DNA from: a virus
Direction: 5' to 3' (one strand)
DNA: 35,534 bases
Virus record (IMG/VR): IMGVR_UViG_3300036806_000406
Coordinates: 1-35,534 of that record
Shown: in pieces, positions 23,982 through 32,266 of the stretch
Numbering within the stretch: the stretch's first letter is position 1
Layout: every line of letters begins with the position of its first letter
The notes under the pieces: model-generated
The model's input: the letters and a program-made list of their open reading frames with translations, nothing else
Told to the model about the DNA's origin: nothing
The model's database searches: none
Program-made: the position numbers and the translations under genes

Positions 23982-24869
23982 TTGCGAACGCGATTTCTAA
24001 TCATCCACAACCCTAATGCCGGCCCATCGGCACGGCACCTCTATCATGCAACGCTATCGGGGCTTCAGAGACTTGGCTGCAACATTGAGATTATCGAGAC
24101 ATCTCAGCACGGCGAGGGCATGAAGGTTGCAGGGGACGCCGCGCAACGGGGGTGCTTCGATGCAGTTGTGGCAGCAGGAGGCGACGGCACTTTGCACGAT
24201 GCCGCGGAAGGACTGATTGGCAGCTCGACGCCGCTCGGCATCATTCCGATGGGAACGGGAAACGTTTTTGCACAAGAGATGAAGCTTCCTCGGTCGCCAG
24301 ACGAGCTGGTGAACGCCCTGCAGTGTGGCGAGGCACGCGAAGTTCCGGTTGGGCAGGTGAATGGTCGACCCTTTCTCTTTGTTGTGGGAGTGGGTTTCGA
24401 CGCTGCTGCCGTTCGCTTCTTTGAGCAAGAAAGTACTCGCAGTTTAGGTCAGGCCGGATTTGTCTGGCCGGTCCTACGCGCGCTTGTTTCCTACCGCGAC
24501 CCGATACTGCACGTGACGTCGCCTCGAGGTGACGCCGAGGTACCATGGGTCATCGTGACAAGAGTGAAGCGCTATGCCGGAAATCTGATGCTGGCTCCTG
24601 AAGCTGACCCACAGCACGCCCAATTCTACGTTCTGCGCATGAGTGGAAGCGGCCCATTGAACCGGATCCGGCAGCTTTCAGCCCTTGCTATCGGTTATCT
24701 TCGCTATGATCCGGACGTTTCCGTTGAATGCGTGGATTGGGTTAAGATTGATGGTGATCAATCAATCCCGGTCCAAGTTGACGGCGAGGTGCTTGGCAAC
24801 CTGCCGTTGGAGATCTGTATTCACCCGAAACGACTCAGGCTCATTTGGCCGAGTGGATCATCGACTTAA
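23982..24869 (+). CDS. Diacylglycerol/lipid kinase (YegS-type)
   Basis: The protein shows the lipid-kinase motifs FLIIHNPNAG, AAGGDGTLHDAAEGL and LGIIPMGTGNVFAQE, and a C-terminal beta domain ending in QVDGEVLGNLPLEI. It transfers phosphate from ATP to a diacylglycerol-like lipid. From the TTG at 23982 (AAAAGG site upstream, 20 bases after the PAP2 stop) it is 295 residues, the normal length. ATG codons at 23871 and 23883 would give longer proteins that overlap PAP2. Together with PAP2 it forms a small lipid-phosphate operon: one enzyme adds and the other removes phosphate. Confidence 0.88.
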   Translation: MRTRFLIIHNPNAGPSARHLYHATLSGLQRLGCNIEIIETSQHGEGMKVAGDAAQRGCFDAVVAAGGDGTLHDAAEGLIGSSTPLGIIPMGTGNVFAQEMKLPRSPDELVNALQCGEAREVPVGQVNGRPFLFVVGVGFDAAAVRFFEQESTRSLGQAGFVWPVLRALVSYRDPILHVTSPRGDAEVPWVIVTRVKRYAGNLMLAPEADPQHAQFYVLRMSGSGPLNRIRQLSALAIGYLRYDPDVSVECVDWVKIDGDQSIPVQVDGEVLGNLPLEICIHPKRLRLIWPSGSST

Positions 24870-24942
24870 ATGAAGCTTCGGATGCCCGTCGACATCTTGG
24901 GCGGTGCTCGACTCTTTGGGCCAATTCGATTGCGCCAATCGT

Positions 24943-26952
24943 TCATCCGCTTAGGTAGCTCGATCGGAACACGCGTCGGCCACGACGCTCCGGTCGTCGG
25001 CGGATGAGACCAGCGATGGTCTCGGAGGAAGCTTCAGGCGGATGATCGCTTTCCATGCCTTCTGCGACGCCAACCTGTAGTTCGAGATCGCGCCACATGG
25101 CCTCGGTCCATCGATCGGCGCCGGCTATCCAGGCCGCTGCGCGGGCATAGACTCGGCAGTCCAACGCTTCGTTGCGCTCTCGCAGCTTCTGCCATTCGAG
25201 CCGGCTGAAACCGCGCTTGGTTTTCACCGTGACGAGCTGCTCAGCGACAAGCTGCTTCACCCACTCCGATTCAGTGCCAAGTGGCAGGTGAACATAGCCG
25301 GCTGGGAAAGTCGCGCCTGCTTCAAGTTCCTCGTCGGTCGGCCTTGTGAGGCGAAGGAACCGGTACGTCTCGCTCTTGAAGGTCGCAACTGCAATCGTCC
25401 ACAGGCGCGCACCGCGTCGAAGCTTCTTGCCGCCTTCGGTCACATCAACATGGGTCGGACCGATCACCGGCGCGGCGCGGTTGAACCCCTCGACTCCCTT
25501 GATCGGAACGACCTGCGCATGACCGGCTCGGCGCGACCAGGCATAGACAGCTGGTGACTCATAACCGGTGTCGATCGCAAGCTTGGCAAGCCCAAGCTGG
25601 GCGCCGTGAGCATGTGGCCAGGTCTGGCCCAGCAATTTCTGGAGCGCGTCCCAGGCCTCGGCTTGCTCGGGCCCGCCGTCAATCACGACGTGCTCGACGA
25701 GCCAGCTCTCCAGACCTCGCCCCCACGCCCAGACGTCGACTTCGATGCGGTCCTTCTGAACGTCGGCGCCCGCCGTTAGAAACAGCGCGCCGCCCGGCAC
25801 TGTGCCGATCTGCCAAGGCTCGCGTCGCTCGTAGAGGCGCTGCCAATCCGGGGCCTCGCCAGTCTCGATCCAGGTCTCGCCCAGCACGCTGTTCTTGAAG
25901 CTTCGCTTCGCCTCGTCAGTGGTTGCCACCTCGCACAGGCGCGCGATGTGCTCCCACGAGAACCAACCGACCGGCGAATAGAGCGCCGAGATGTGGAAGC
26001 CGATGGTGCCTGGATCCTGCGCCTGCGCGGTCGGGCGCCACTCCCCAGCCGCGAGCATGGCGGTCTTATGATGCTCCTCGATCCGGCCATCGCAGGAGGC
26101 ACATATATAATGTGTGGTCTCGGGCCGGCCCTTCTCCCACCGAAGGCGCTCGAACCTTAGCCACTGCATCTCCCGGCAGTGGGGACACGGCACGAAATAC
26201 CGCCGCTGATCTGAGGCCTCGTACTCCCGCTCGATGCGCGAAAGCCCCTGGATGGTTGGGGTCGATCCGAGCAGGACCTTCGACCGCCAAGAGAAAGTCC
26301 GTGTACGGGCTTCTGCCAGCGCAACCGGATCGCCTTCCTCGTCGGCCGAGGGCGGATAAGCATCCACCTCGTCGAGGAAGAGATACCGCGCCGGCATCGA
26401 GCGCAGGCCGACTGCGCTGTTGGCGCCGGTGATAACCAGGATGCCGGCGGGAAACTCCTTCGACAGCATCGTGTTGCCGGCATCGCGCGAGCGCGCTGGC
26501 TTCACCCGCTCCCGCAGTGCTGGGCTTTCACTGATCAGCGGATCAATGCGCTGTCGTGAGAACCGCTTCGCAAGTTCAACGGTCGGCTGCACCGCCAGCA
26601 TCGGTCCTGGCGCGTGGTGGATGACGTAGCCGATCCAGTTGTTGCCGGCCTCCGTGAACCCGATCTGTGCGGACTTCATCACCACGACGCGGCGCGTTGG
26701 GTCCGTGGGGGACAGCGCATCCGTGATTGCCCGGATGTAGGGCGTGCGCTCGGTCCGATAGCGCCCCGGTTCGGCCGAAGCACGGGGACTGAGGAAACGG
26801 TGCCGGTCGGCCCACTCCGAGACTGTCAGCGCCGGATCGGGTTGGAGCCCGTCGCGCCATGCCTGGCCAAGCTCCTCGGCGCCGTCGAACGCAATCAGCT
26901 CAGCGAAATTCGGGTCGAACTTCGGCGAGCTCGGCGAGGTGGCCGCGGACAT
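24943..26952 (-). CDS. Phage terminase large subunit, GpA family
   Basis: This 669-residue protein fits the GpA-type terminase: a Walker A-like VVVMKSAQIGFTE (about 89-101), a Walker B YLFLDEVDAYP, a zinc-binding pair CPHC and CASC, and a nuclease part with GADVQKDRIEVDVWAWGRG and DTGYES. It cuts the concatemer and drives DNA into the head with ATP. It overlaps the end of the small subunit gene by 53 bases, which is common. The length is normal; no damage is visible. Downstream lies the PAP2/lipid kinase block, convergent with it. Confidence 0.96.
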   Translation of the reverse strand: MSAATSPSSPKFDPNFAELIAFDGAEELGQAWRDGLQPDPALTVSEWADRHRFLSPRASAEPGRYRTERTPYIRAITDALSPTDPTRRVVVMKSAQIGFTEAGNNWIGYVIHHAPGPMLAVQPTVELAKRFSRQRIDPLISESPALRERVKPARSRDAGNTMLSKEFPAGILVITGANSAVGLRSMPARYLFLDEVDAYPPSADEEGDPVALAEARTRTFSWRSKVLLGSTPTIQGLSRIEREYEASDQRRYFVPCPHCREMQWLRFERLRWEKGRPETTHYICASCDGRIEEHHKTAMLAAGEWRPTAQAQDPGTIGFHISALYSPVGWFSWEHIARLCEVATTDEAKRSFKNSVLGETWIETGEAPDWQRLYERREPWQIGTVPGGALFLTAGADVQKDRIEVDVWAWGRGLESWLVEHVVIDGGPEQAEAWDALQKLLGQTWPHAHGAQLGLAKLAIDTGYESPAVYAWSRRAGHAQVVPIKGVEGFNRAAPVIGPTHVDVTEGGKKLRRGARLWTIAVATFKSETYRFLRLTRPTDEELEAGATFPAGYVHLPLGTESEWVKQLVAEQLVTVKTKRGFSRLEWQKLRERNEALDCRVYARAAAWIAGADRWTEAMWRDLELQVGVAEGMESDHPPEASSETIAGLIRRRPERRGRRVFRSSYLSG

Positions 26953-27457
26953 GCGCCTCTACGATTTTCTGAACCGCGTGAGCATCCACGCCGAGGTCGG
27001 CCGCGATCAGGGCAGCGACCCGCGCCGGCCAGTTGAGCCAGGAGTCTCTTTCTTCACGCGCAAGCCGAAACACGAGCGCGGTTGCACCTGCGCGCTCCAC
27101 CAGTTCGCCCTTCATTCGCTGCAAACGCAGTCGCGCGAGATGAGCCTTGGCGATCTCGTGCGCGGTGCGCGCCTGCACGAAGGTGACGTTGCCGCCCGCT
27201 GGGAGTCCTTGTTCCTTCAGCGTCTCACGAACCGAGCCAACGGCCGCTTCGCCGACAGGCCGAAGCTTCTCGATCGGAACTTTGGATTTCGCCTTGCTGC
27301 GCGCCGGATCGGTCGCGCGCACCCACGAGGCGTCGGCTTGCGCGGGATCGATGGTTCCGTCCGCTTCGAGCGCGACCCGACCGTCCTTAATCGCGCGTAG
27401 AACCGCCACATGGCTGACCCCGCGCTGTCGCGCATAAGCGCGGATTGATAATCCCAT
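26900..27457 (-). CDS. Phage terminase small subunit (Nu1-like)
   Basis: The ATG at 27457 gives 185 residues beginning MGLSIRAYARQRGVSHVAVL, a helix-turn-helix typical for the DNA-binding start of small terminase proteins. A linker and a helical region (TFVQARTAHEIAKAHLARLR) follow, then a C-terminal AALIAADLGVDAHAVQKIVE part. This gene is often annotated 'elements of external origin' in Bradyrhizobium. It recognises the packaging start of phage DNA. The start lies four bases after the stop of a periplasmic binding protein gene and has no clear ribosome site, so translation may depend on the upstream gene. Confidence 0.85.
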   Translation of the reverse strand: MGLSIRAYARQRGVSHVAVLRAIKDGRVALEADGTIDPAQADASWVRATDPARSKAKSKVPIEKLRPVGEAAVGSVRETLKEQGLPAGGNVTFVQARTAHEIAKAHLARLRLQRMKGELVERAGATALVFRLAREERDSWLNWPARVAALIAADLGVDAHAVQKIVEAHVRGHLAELAEVRPEFR

Positions 27458-27461
27458 GGCG

Positions 27462-28223
27462 TTATTTTGTGGCTGCGTTAACGCCCTTGAGACCCTTTGC
27501 CTCGATCGCCCTCTGTACCACCCCAGTCTGCTTTGCTTCATCGACGAGCTTCGCGAGTGCAGCTTGCGCAGCAGCTGAACGGCCTTTCGGCAGAGCAGCT
27601 GCCACGCGAACCATCGCAAAGGCGCCAGGCACAATCTTCGCGCCAGGCAACGCTTCAGCAGCAGGATAGCCAACGCCTGAATCCGCGCCGAAGACGTCCG
27701 CCTTGCCCGAGCGCAGCATGTCGGCCGCGTCAGCCGCGATGGTCGGGCTCAAGGGGATACGGACGATCTCGGCATTCTTGATCTCCCGCGTCAGTACGAT
27801 GTCGGACGGAGCACCGCGGATAGTGCCAATCTTCACACCTGCCTTGTCGACCGACGCGATATCGGGAAATTCCTTTCCGGGCCCGGCAACGTAAACAACG
27901 CTGATGACCCAGAGGTCCGCCGTGGAATCCGCCTGGTCCGTCGGCGCAAGCGCGCGCGGTCCGATGGCGATGTCCCATTCACCCTTGCCAAAGCTTTCTC
28001 GATACGCCCCAGGGGCCGGATACATTACCGGCTCGACAGCCGCGCCAAGTTTCTGTCCGATGAATCTCGCGACGGGCTCGGCCACGCCGCCAAGCACCGT
28101 AATGGCAATCATCCCAACCCGCAGCTTTCCTCCTGGTGCAATTTCCGAGGCGGGCGCGGTCTGCCCGAACGCCAGCCCAGACAAGCCGGTTAGTAGCGCA
28201 ATCGAGAGAAGAATACGTCGCAT
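27462..28223 (-). CDS. Periplasmic substrate-binding protein
   Basis: The ATG at 28223 has an AGGAG site seven bases upstream; another ATG six bases earlier lies in that site. The 253-residue protein has a signal peptide (RILLSIALLTGLSGLAFGQ), then a two-lobe SBP fold: LRVGMIAITVLGGVAEPVAR, GKGEWDIAIGPRALAP, GVKIGTIRGAPSDIVL and SGKADVFGADSGVGYPAAEA. It should bind a small solute in the periplasm. No transporter genes are nearby. It ends four bases before the small terminase start and is on the phage strand, so it may be transcribed with the packaging genes. Confidence 0.85.
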   Translation of the reverse strand: MRRILLSIALLTGLSGLAFGQTAPASEIAPGGKLRVGMIAITVLGGVAEPVARFIGQKLGAAVEPVMYPAPGAYRESFGKGEWDIAIGPRALAPTDQADSTADLWVISVVYVAGPGKEFPDIASVDKAGVKIGTIRGAPSDIVLTREIKNAEIVRIPLSPTIAADAADMLRSGKADVFGADSGVGYPAAEALPGAKIVPGAFAMVRVAAALPKGRSAAAQAALAKLVDEAKQTGVVQRAIEAKGLKGVNAATK

Positions 28224-28482
28224 GCGCATCTCCTTGAAGGGTTAGTTGCAATCCTATCAGCGCAAAAAGAGCATGCAACCGGCTCGGCAGCGGCCTTCGC
28301 GGTGCGATTAATTTCAAAACGCCCTCGAAGAGAGCGCTACGGCCCCGAAAATTCGTTAACCATCGTCGTGCTGGCTGATTTTCGCTTGCATTGTTTTCCG
28401 ATCGGAGCGTCTGTGGCATTGCTACGCGGCTTCGCCGCTAGGTCTCGCCCGTGCCGGCTTGGCTGCGGGCTTTGGCTCCGTA

Positions 28483-28507
28483 GGGAACTGCGATAACCGC
28501 GGTTCCC
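28483..28507. promoter_or_regulatory. Inverted repeat before the DUF3489 gene
   Basis: GGGAACTGCG-ATAAC-CGCGGTTCCC is a ten-base inverted repeat with one G-T pair and a five-base loop. It ends 17 bases before the start codon of the next gene, just ahead of its GAGGAG site. It could be an operator or an RNA hairpin that controls translation. The surrounding 300 bases (28224-28524) contain no other gene that I can see. Confidence 0.55.
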
Positions 28508-28524
28508 AAGCCGAGGAGCCCCAC

Positions 28525-28806
28525 ATGCCCAAGTCGACCAAGTCCAAGACCAAGACTGCCCGCAAGCGCAAAACCCATACAAAGGCGAACACGGGCGCCA
28601 CGCGCGCCGACAGCAAACAAGCCAAGCTGATCGAAATGCTCAAGCGGCCAGACGGCACGACGATCGACGAGATCGTCAAGAAGCTCGAGTGGCAGCCGCA
28701 CACGGTGCGCGGCGCGATCGCCGGCGCACTGAAGAAGAAGCTCGGGCTTGATGTGCAGTCCGAGAAGATCGAGGGGCGCGGACGAGTCTACCGCATCGCC
28801 GCCTGA
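28525..28806 (+). CDS. DUF3489 protein
   Basis: The ATG at 28525 has GAGGAG upstream; an open frame continues further but is unsupported. The 93-residue protein has a strongly basic, Lys/Thr-rich start (PKSTKSKTKTARKRKTHTKA) and a winged-helix-like DUF3489 domain: QAKLIEMLKRPDGTTIDEI, KKLEWQPHTVRGAIAGALKK and KIEGRGRVYRIAA. This fits a small DNA-binding protein. It is on the plus strand, opposite to most phage genes, and converges with the broken methyltransferase gene. Such genes are frequent in alphaproteobacterial prophages, so a regulatory role is possible. Confidence 0.88.
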   Translation: MPKSTKSKTKTARKRKTHTKANTGATRADSKQAKLIEMLKRPDGTTIDEIVKKLEWQPHTVRGAIAGALKKKLGLDVQSEKIEGRGRVYRIAA

Positions 28807-28809
28807 ACC

Positions 28810-30044
28810 TCAGGCAGGTTCCACTGAAAATGGTTGACCGGTGGTGGCGTGAGTAGCGCTCCCACCGGTTGCCTTTTGCCATCGCTGCACGATCACATCG
28901 ACATACTTGGGATCGAGTTCAACGAGCCGCGCGCGCCGGCCGGACCGTTCAGCGGCAATCAGAGTAGTGCCGGAGCCGCCGAATGGATCGAACACGATGT
29001 CACGGCTCCTCGACGAGTTGCGAATGGCGCGCTCCACCAGCTCAACCGGCTTCATGGTCGGGTGAAGATCATTTTCGCCGGCTTGTCGATGAACCAGACG
29101 TCTCCCTGGTCGCGCGCGCCGCACCAATAGTGGTCAGTGCCCTCCTTCCAACCATAGAGGATCGGCTCGTACTGCCGCTGGTAGTCCGATCGGCCGAGCG
29201 TGAACGTATTCTTCGCCCAGATCACGAAGGTGGACCAGTGACCGCCGGCCGATCGAAACGCCTTCTGCAACGTGTCGAGTTCCGACGACGACATACAGAT
29301 GTACACTCCGCCCTTGGTTACGGTCAGGATGTTGACGCTGGCGTCGTAGAGAAGCTGACCGAACTCTTCGCCCAGGGCGTCGTTGAGGATCGGTCGCTTT
29401 TTGCTACCTCGCTTTTTGTCTGATCCATTGGCGTAGTTCACGTTGTAGGGCGGATCGGTGAAGCATACATCGGCAAGCTCGCCGCCGAGCACGGTTTCGA
29501 CATCCGACAGCACCGTCGCGTCGCCACAGAGCACCCGGTGGTGCCCGCAGACCCAGAGATCACCGGGCCGCGAGATCGGGTCGGCCGGCAACTCGGGCGC
29601 CTCGTCGGCGTCTTCACCTTCTTCGGCTGCGCCATCAAGCAACCGGTCGAGCTCGCCCTCATCGAAACCCAGCAGCCCGAGATCGACATCCTCATCCCGG
29701 AGCGCAGCCAGTTCGGCCGCCAGCATCGCCTCGTTCCATCCAGCGTTGATCGCGATCTGGTTGTCCGCAATCATCAGCGCACGGCGCTGCGTGGGCGAGA
29801 GGTGCGCGAGCACGATCACCGGCACTTCCGTCAGGCCAAGCTTGCGTGCCGCAAGGACACGTCCGTGCCCTGCGACGATCACACCGTCATCACCGACAAG
29901 CACCGGGTTCACGAAGCCGAACTCGGCGATCGATCCTGCGATTTGCGCCACCTGTGCGTCGGGATGCGTCCGGGCGTTGCGGGCGTGTGGGATCAGGCGA
30001 TCGAGCGGCCAACGCTCGATCTGCTCGCTCAACTGCGATGTCAT
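28810..30044 (-). pseudogene. ParB-domain DNA methyltransferase, frameshifted
   Basis: The first 330 codons (30044-29052) encode a ParB-like domain (LIPHARNARTHPD, VAGHGRVLAARKLG) and the start of a methyltransferase (FTDPPYNVNYANG), then stop after PAKMIFTRP. The missing part continues in the other frame: ENDLHPTMKPVELVERA and FDPFGGSGTTLIAAERSG, ending at 28810. One base lost in the stretch GCGAAAATG (29072-29080) explains the break. The full protein would be about 410 residues and would methylate adenine or cytosine in phage or host DNA. As it stands, it lacks the SAM-binding FGGSGT motif. A sequencing error in the four-A run is possible. Confidence 0.85.
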
Positions 30045-30056
30045 GTCTGATGTGTG

Positions 30057-30251
30057 GGTGGTAACCGGAAGGTGGTAACTCGCGTGACTTTACCAGGCGG
30101 CCATGCAAGCCGCTGGCGGCCCGAAACAGGGCGAATTACGGGCACATTCTGCGCAGCAAGGGGCCAATGTGGCCGACGGGTGGTAACTCAGATATTGCGG
30201 CTGTCGGTAGCGACATTTCGGGCCATTGCCCCCCGCGTACCAGTTACCACC
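30057..30251. repeat. Four copies of GGTGGTAAC
   Basis: GGTGGTAAC occurs at 30057-30065, 30071-30079 and 30179-30187, and its complement GTTACCACC at 30243-30251. All copies are perfect. They lie upstream of the methyltransferase gene in a 560-base gap with no convincing gene. Such spaced repeats can be binding sites for a repressor or replication protein. Confidence 0.75.
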
Positions 30252-30404
30252 AGGGAGGACCCGTGACTCGGTGGCAAGTGCAAATTCGTTAACGCTGTCC
30301 CCCGTCTTCGAACTTTCAATCTTCACATTCAGTCCTGGCTAACGATCTGGCTCTACCGTCCGAACGCGCCGGGATTTTGTCTGAGCCTCGGCACTTCAAC
30401 AGGG

Positions 30405-30438
30405 AGGCCCTGGCCTAGCGGCTGGGGCTTCTTTTTTT
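30405..30438 (+). terminator. Rho-independent terminator, plus strand, no obvious gene
   Basis: AGGCCCTGGCC-TAGC-GGCTGGGGCTT forms an eleven-base stem with three G-T pairs and a four-base loop, followed by TTCTTTTTTT. No plus-strand gene of clear support ends just before it, so it may end a short non-coding RNA or leader. Confidence 0.75.
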
Positions 30439-30606
30439 CAGGTGAAAGAGGTGTGAGAACTGCGCCGCACGCGACTCTCGCGACCATAACCAAAGACCTA
30501 CACTTTCAGGCCGCATCTGTCTCGCCTCTCGGTGTCTCGCACAAAATTTGTTCTGCATGCGAATTACCATTGACACGGTGATGCACGGACAATCGCGATA
30601 TGCATA

Positions 30607-31089
30607 CTATGACTTGGCTCGTTGTTGCAGTTCCGAATGCAGTGCCAGCCCCCTTTCAAAGTTTGTTTTGATCTTTTCAGCAGCAAAATGACGGGACCAT
30701 TTGGCCGGTACCATACGCCCATTGAGCCGCCACGCAATCAGGCTGAGCGCGTACTCATAGCGCCGGTTGGCTGTTGCACGGCTGATGCCGAAGCGGCAGC
30801 AGATCGCCTTCCACGGCGAGCGATCAGCTCGCGTCCAGACCAGCTTCGCATCCTCGCCTTCGAGCCAACGCAGCCAGCCAAGCGTCTCCTCCATGCGGGT
30901 AATGGCGGCTGTGGACGGTGGTGGCAGCCGCATCGACCGCGGCTCCTGACCCACGAGATCCGCAAACTCGACGAACATGGACGGCCACGTGTTGAAATAA
31001 CCAGGCACTCGCACGGGCGGCAAACGCCTGATCACCTGCGCCGCATCTTCGAGTCGCGTCTCGACAGCCTCAACAGTCCACTTATCCAT
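30607..31089 (-). CDS. DUF6362 phage protein
   Basis: The ATG at 31089 with GGGAGG upstream gives 160 residues. The sequence (MDKWTVEAVETRLEDAAQVI, RLPPVRVPGYFNTWP, RMEETLGWLRWLEGEDA, WKAICCRFGISRATANRRYE) matches the DUF6362 family as I recall it. The last block is a helix-turn-helix typical for DNA binding. It is the last gene in the RuvC operon and overlaps the previous gene by eight bases. A role as late regulator or DNA-binding protein is possible; no function is tested. Confidence 0.82.
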   Translation of the reverse strand: MDKWTVEAVETRLEDAAQVIRRLPPVRVPGYFNTWPSMFVEFADLVGQEPRSMRLPPPSTAAITRMEETLGWLRWLEGEDAKLVWTRADRSPWKAICCRFGISRATANRRYEYALSLIAWRLNGRMVPAKWSRHFAAEKIKTNFERGLALHSELQQRAKS

Positions 31090-31276
31090 GCGCTGCCTCC
31101 CGCTGCTTGTTCCCATGGAGCTTCTCCCCAAGCTGGCGGACCAATTCGCGCTCGGGCCAGGTGAGCCGGTCATCATCTGCACTGACGACGAGGATGTTCT
31201 GTTCGCGCCAACCGTCACGCTTGATGTGCTCGGGTGAGCGCCGCTGCCCGCCACAGCCTGTCGGCGACCACCTCAT
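31082..31276 (-). CDS. Small phage protein, unknown function
   Basis: This 64-residue protein (MRWSPTGCGGQRRSPEH, then DGWREQNILVVSADDDRLTW and PERELVRQLGEKLHG) is polar. Its ATG overlaps the stop of the previous gene (ATGA) and its end overlaps the next start by eight bases, so the frame is well supported by context. I do not recognise a family; a basic start and helical end could bind DNA. Confidence 0.68.
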   Translation of the reverse strand: MRWSPTGCGGQRRSPEHIKRDGWREQNILVVSADDDRLTWPERELVRQLGEKLHGNKQREAAHG

Positions 31277-31611
31277 GTCGGCGCCGCCTCACTGGTCTGG
31301 GCCGGCGGGTCGGCCTTCGCTGCGAGATCGATTACAGCGCCAATGATGGATGCGGGTTCGGCATTGCCACTGCGCCCCATGCTACTGGCGATCTGGGTCG
31401 GCTCAACGCCGTACTGCATGAGGCAGGAAAGAAGAACGCACGCATCGGCGAGGAGCGCGTCGAGACCGGATCCCGTGCGGATCCCGTGGGTGAAGACCTC
31501 GCCGGGCCGCCCGTCAGGATAAAAGCCGATCGTCACGGTGAACCGGCTACCACCGTGCTCCAGGTCGACAGTGGCGGCGGCACGCCGGTCGGGCAGTCTT
31601 TGCCGGCTCAT
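31273..31611 (-). CDS. TSCPD-domain phage protein
   Basis: The ATG at 31611 (112 residues) overlaps the RuvC-like gene's stop in an ATGA arrangement; an open frame extends ten codons upstream. The core TVTIGFYPDGRPGEVFTHG, SGLDALLADACVLLSCLMQYG and PTQI matches the TSCPD domain, which is found at the end of ribonucleotide reductases and as single proteins in phages. It may act in nucleotide metabolism, but the catalytic parts of a reductase are absent here. The end (TSEAAPT) is disordered. Confidence 0.78.
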   Translation of the reverse strand: MSRQRLPDRRAAATVDLEHGGSRFTVTIGFYPDGRPGEVFTHGIRTGSGLDALLADACVLLSCLMQYGVEPTQIASSMGRSGNAEPASIIGAVIDLAAKADPPAQTSEAAPT

Positions 31612-32144
31612 CGCACGCCTCCCTGTGTCTCGATCGACCATAGGAGGATCGCGATAGCATCAGCTTCGTTGTCGTCCGCAGGTGCGAAGCCGCGGGCCTT
31701 GATTGCCGCAATGACGGCGGCTTTGTCCGCATTGCCCTTGCCGGCAATAAAACGTTTGATGGTCCCGACCGGTACGCCTTGGTAGGCGATGCCGTGCTGT
31801 TCGCACCAAGCAGTCAGCGTTGCGAGGAGACCGCCATACACGTGTGCCGCGTCGGTGCCGGCGTGGCGTCGAACCTCTTCGAAATAGATTGCGGCGAGAC
31901 CGGCGACGTTTGCAGCCGTGCTGTCGAGCCAGCCTCGAAAGCGCAGATAGCGCATTCCACCGCCGTCGTATCGACTCGGGCGAAACGAGACGCGGCCGCT
32001 TTCGATTCGCGCCCCAGCGGGCTGCATCGCCCACCCGGTAGTTGTGCCGAGATCCAGCGCAAGGACAGCCGAGCGCCCAAGATCGACCGACCTATCGGAT
32101 GGTGCGGCGGGCGTGAAAGTTGGAAATTCGGGAGCGGTATTCAC
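31608..32144 (-). CDS. RuvC-like Holliday junction resolvase/nuclease
   Basis: This 178-residue protein has an RNase H-like fold typical for phage RuvC-type nucleases: the first acid in AVLALDLGTTTGWA (about 27-40), IYFEEVRRHAG (glutamate pair), GTIKRFIAGKGNADKAAVI and the closing acids in DDNEADAIAILLW. These fit metal binding for cutting branched DNA during replication or packaging. It is the first gene in a tight operon. The region in front contains the repeat cluster at 32267-32432. Confidence 0.85.
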   Translation of the reverse strand: MNTAPEFPTFTPAAPSDRSVDLGRSAVLALDLGTTTGWAMQPAGARIESGRVSFRPSRYDGGGMRYLRFRGWLDSTAANVAGLAAIYFEEVRRHAGTDAAHVYGGLLATLTAWCEQHGIAYQGVPVGTIKRFIAGKGNADKAAVIAAIKARGFAPADDNEADAIAILLWSIETQGGVR

Positions 32145-32266
32145 AACGAAGGCTCACGAGAGGTGGGCCTTCGGCTTCGGTCACGCTGATTCTACAGGCA
32201 TCGAAACCCCGTGATCAACGAAAAACGGCCGGCCGATCAACTTTTTGGCGGACACGTCAGACCGTT

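Noticed and set aside
2543-24930. Shared ATTCGATT or ATTCGATTGC at about 2546, 16813 and 24923 as possible att or insertion sites
   Set aside because: Only eight to ten bases long, in different positions relative to the junctions; probably chance.
30054-30266. Plus-strand open frame of 70 codons that contains the GGTGGTAAC repeats
   Set aside because: No ribosome site and no protein-like pattern; the repeats explain the sequence better as DNA sites.
30569-30600. TTGACA as a possible -35 box
   Set aside because: No acceptable -10 box at 16-18 bases; it would read against the DUF6362 gene.
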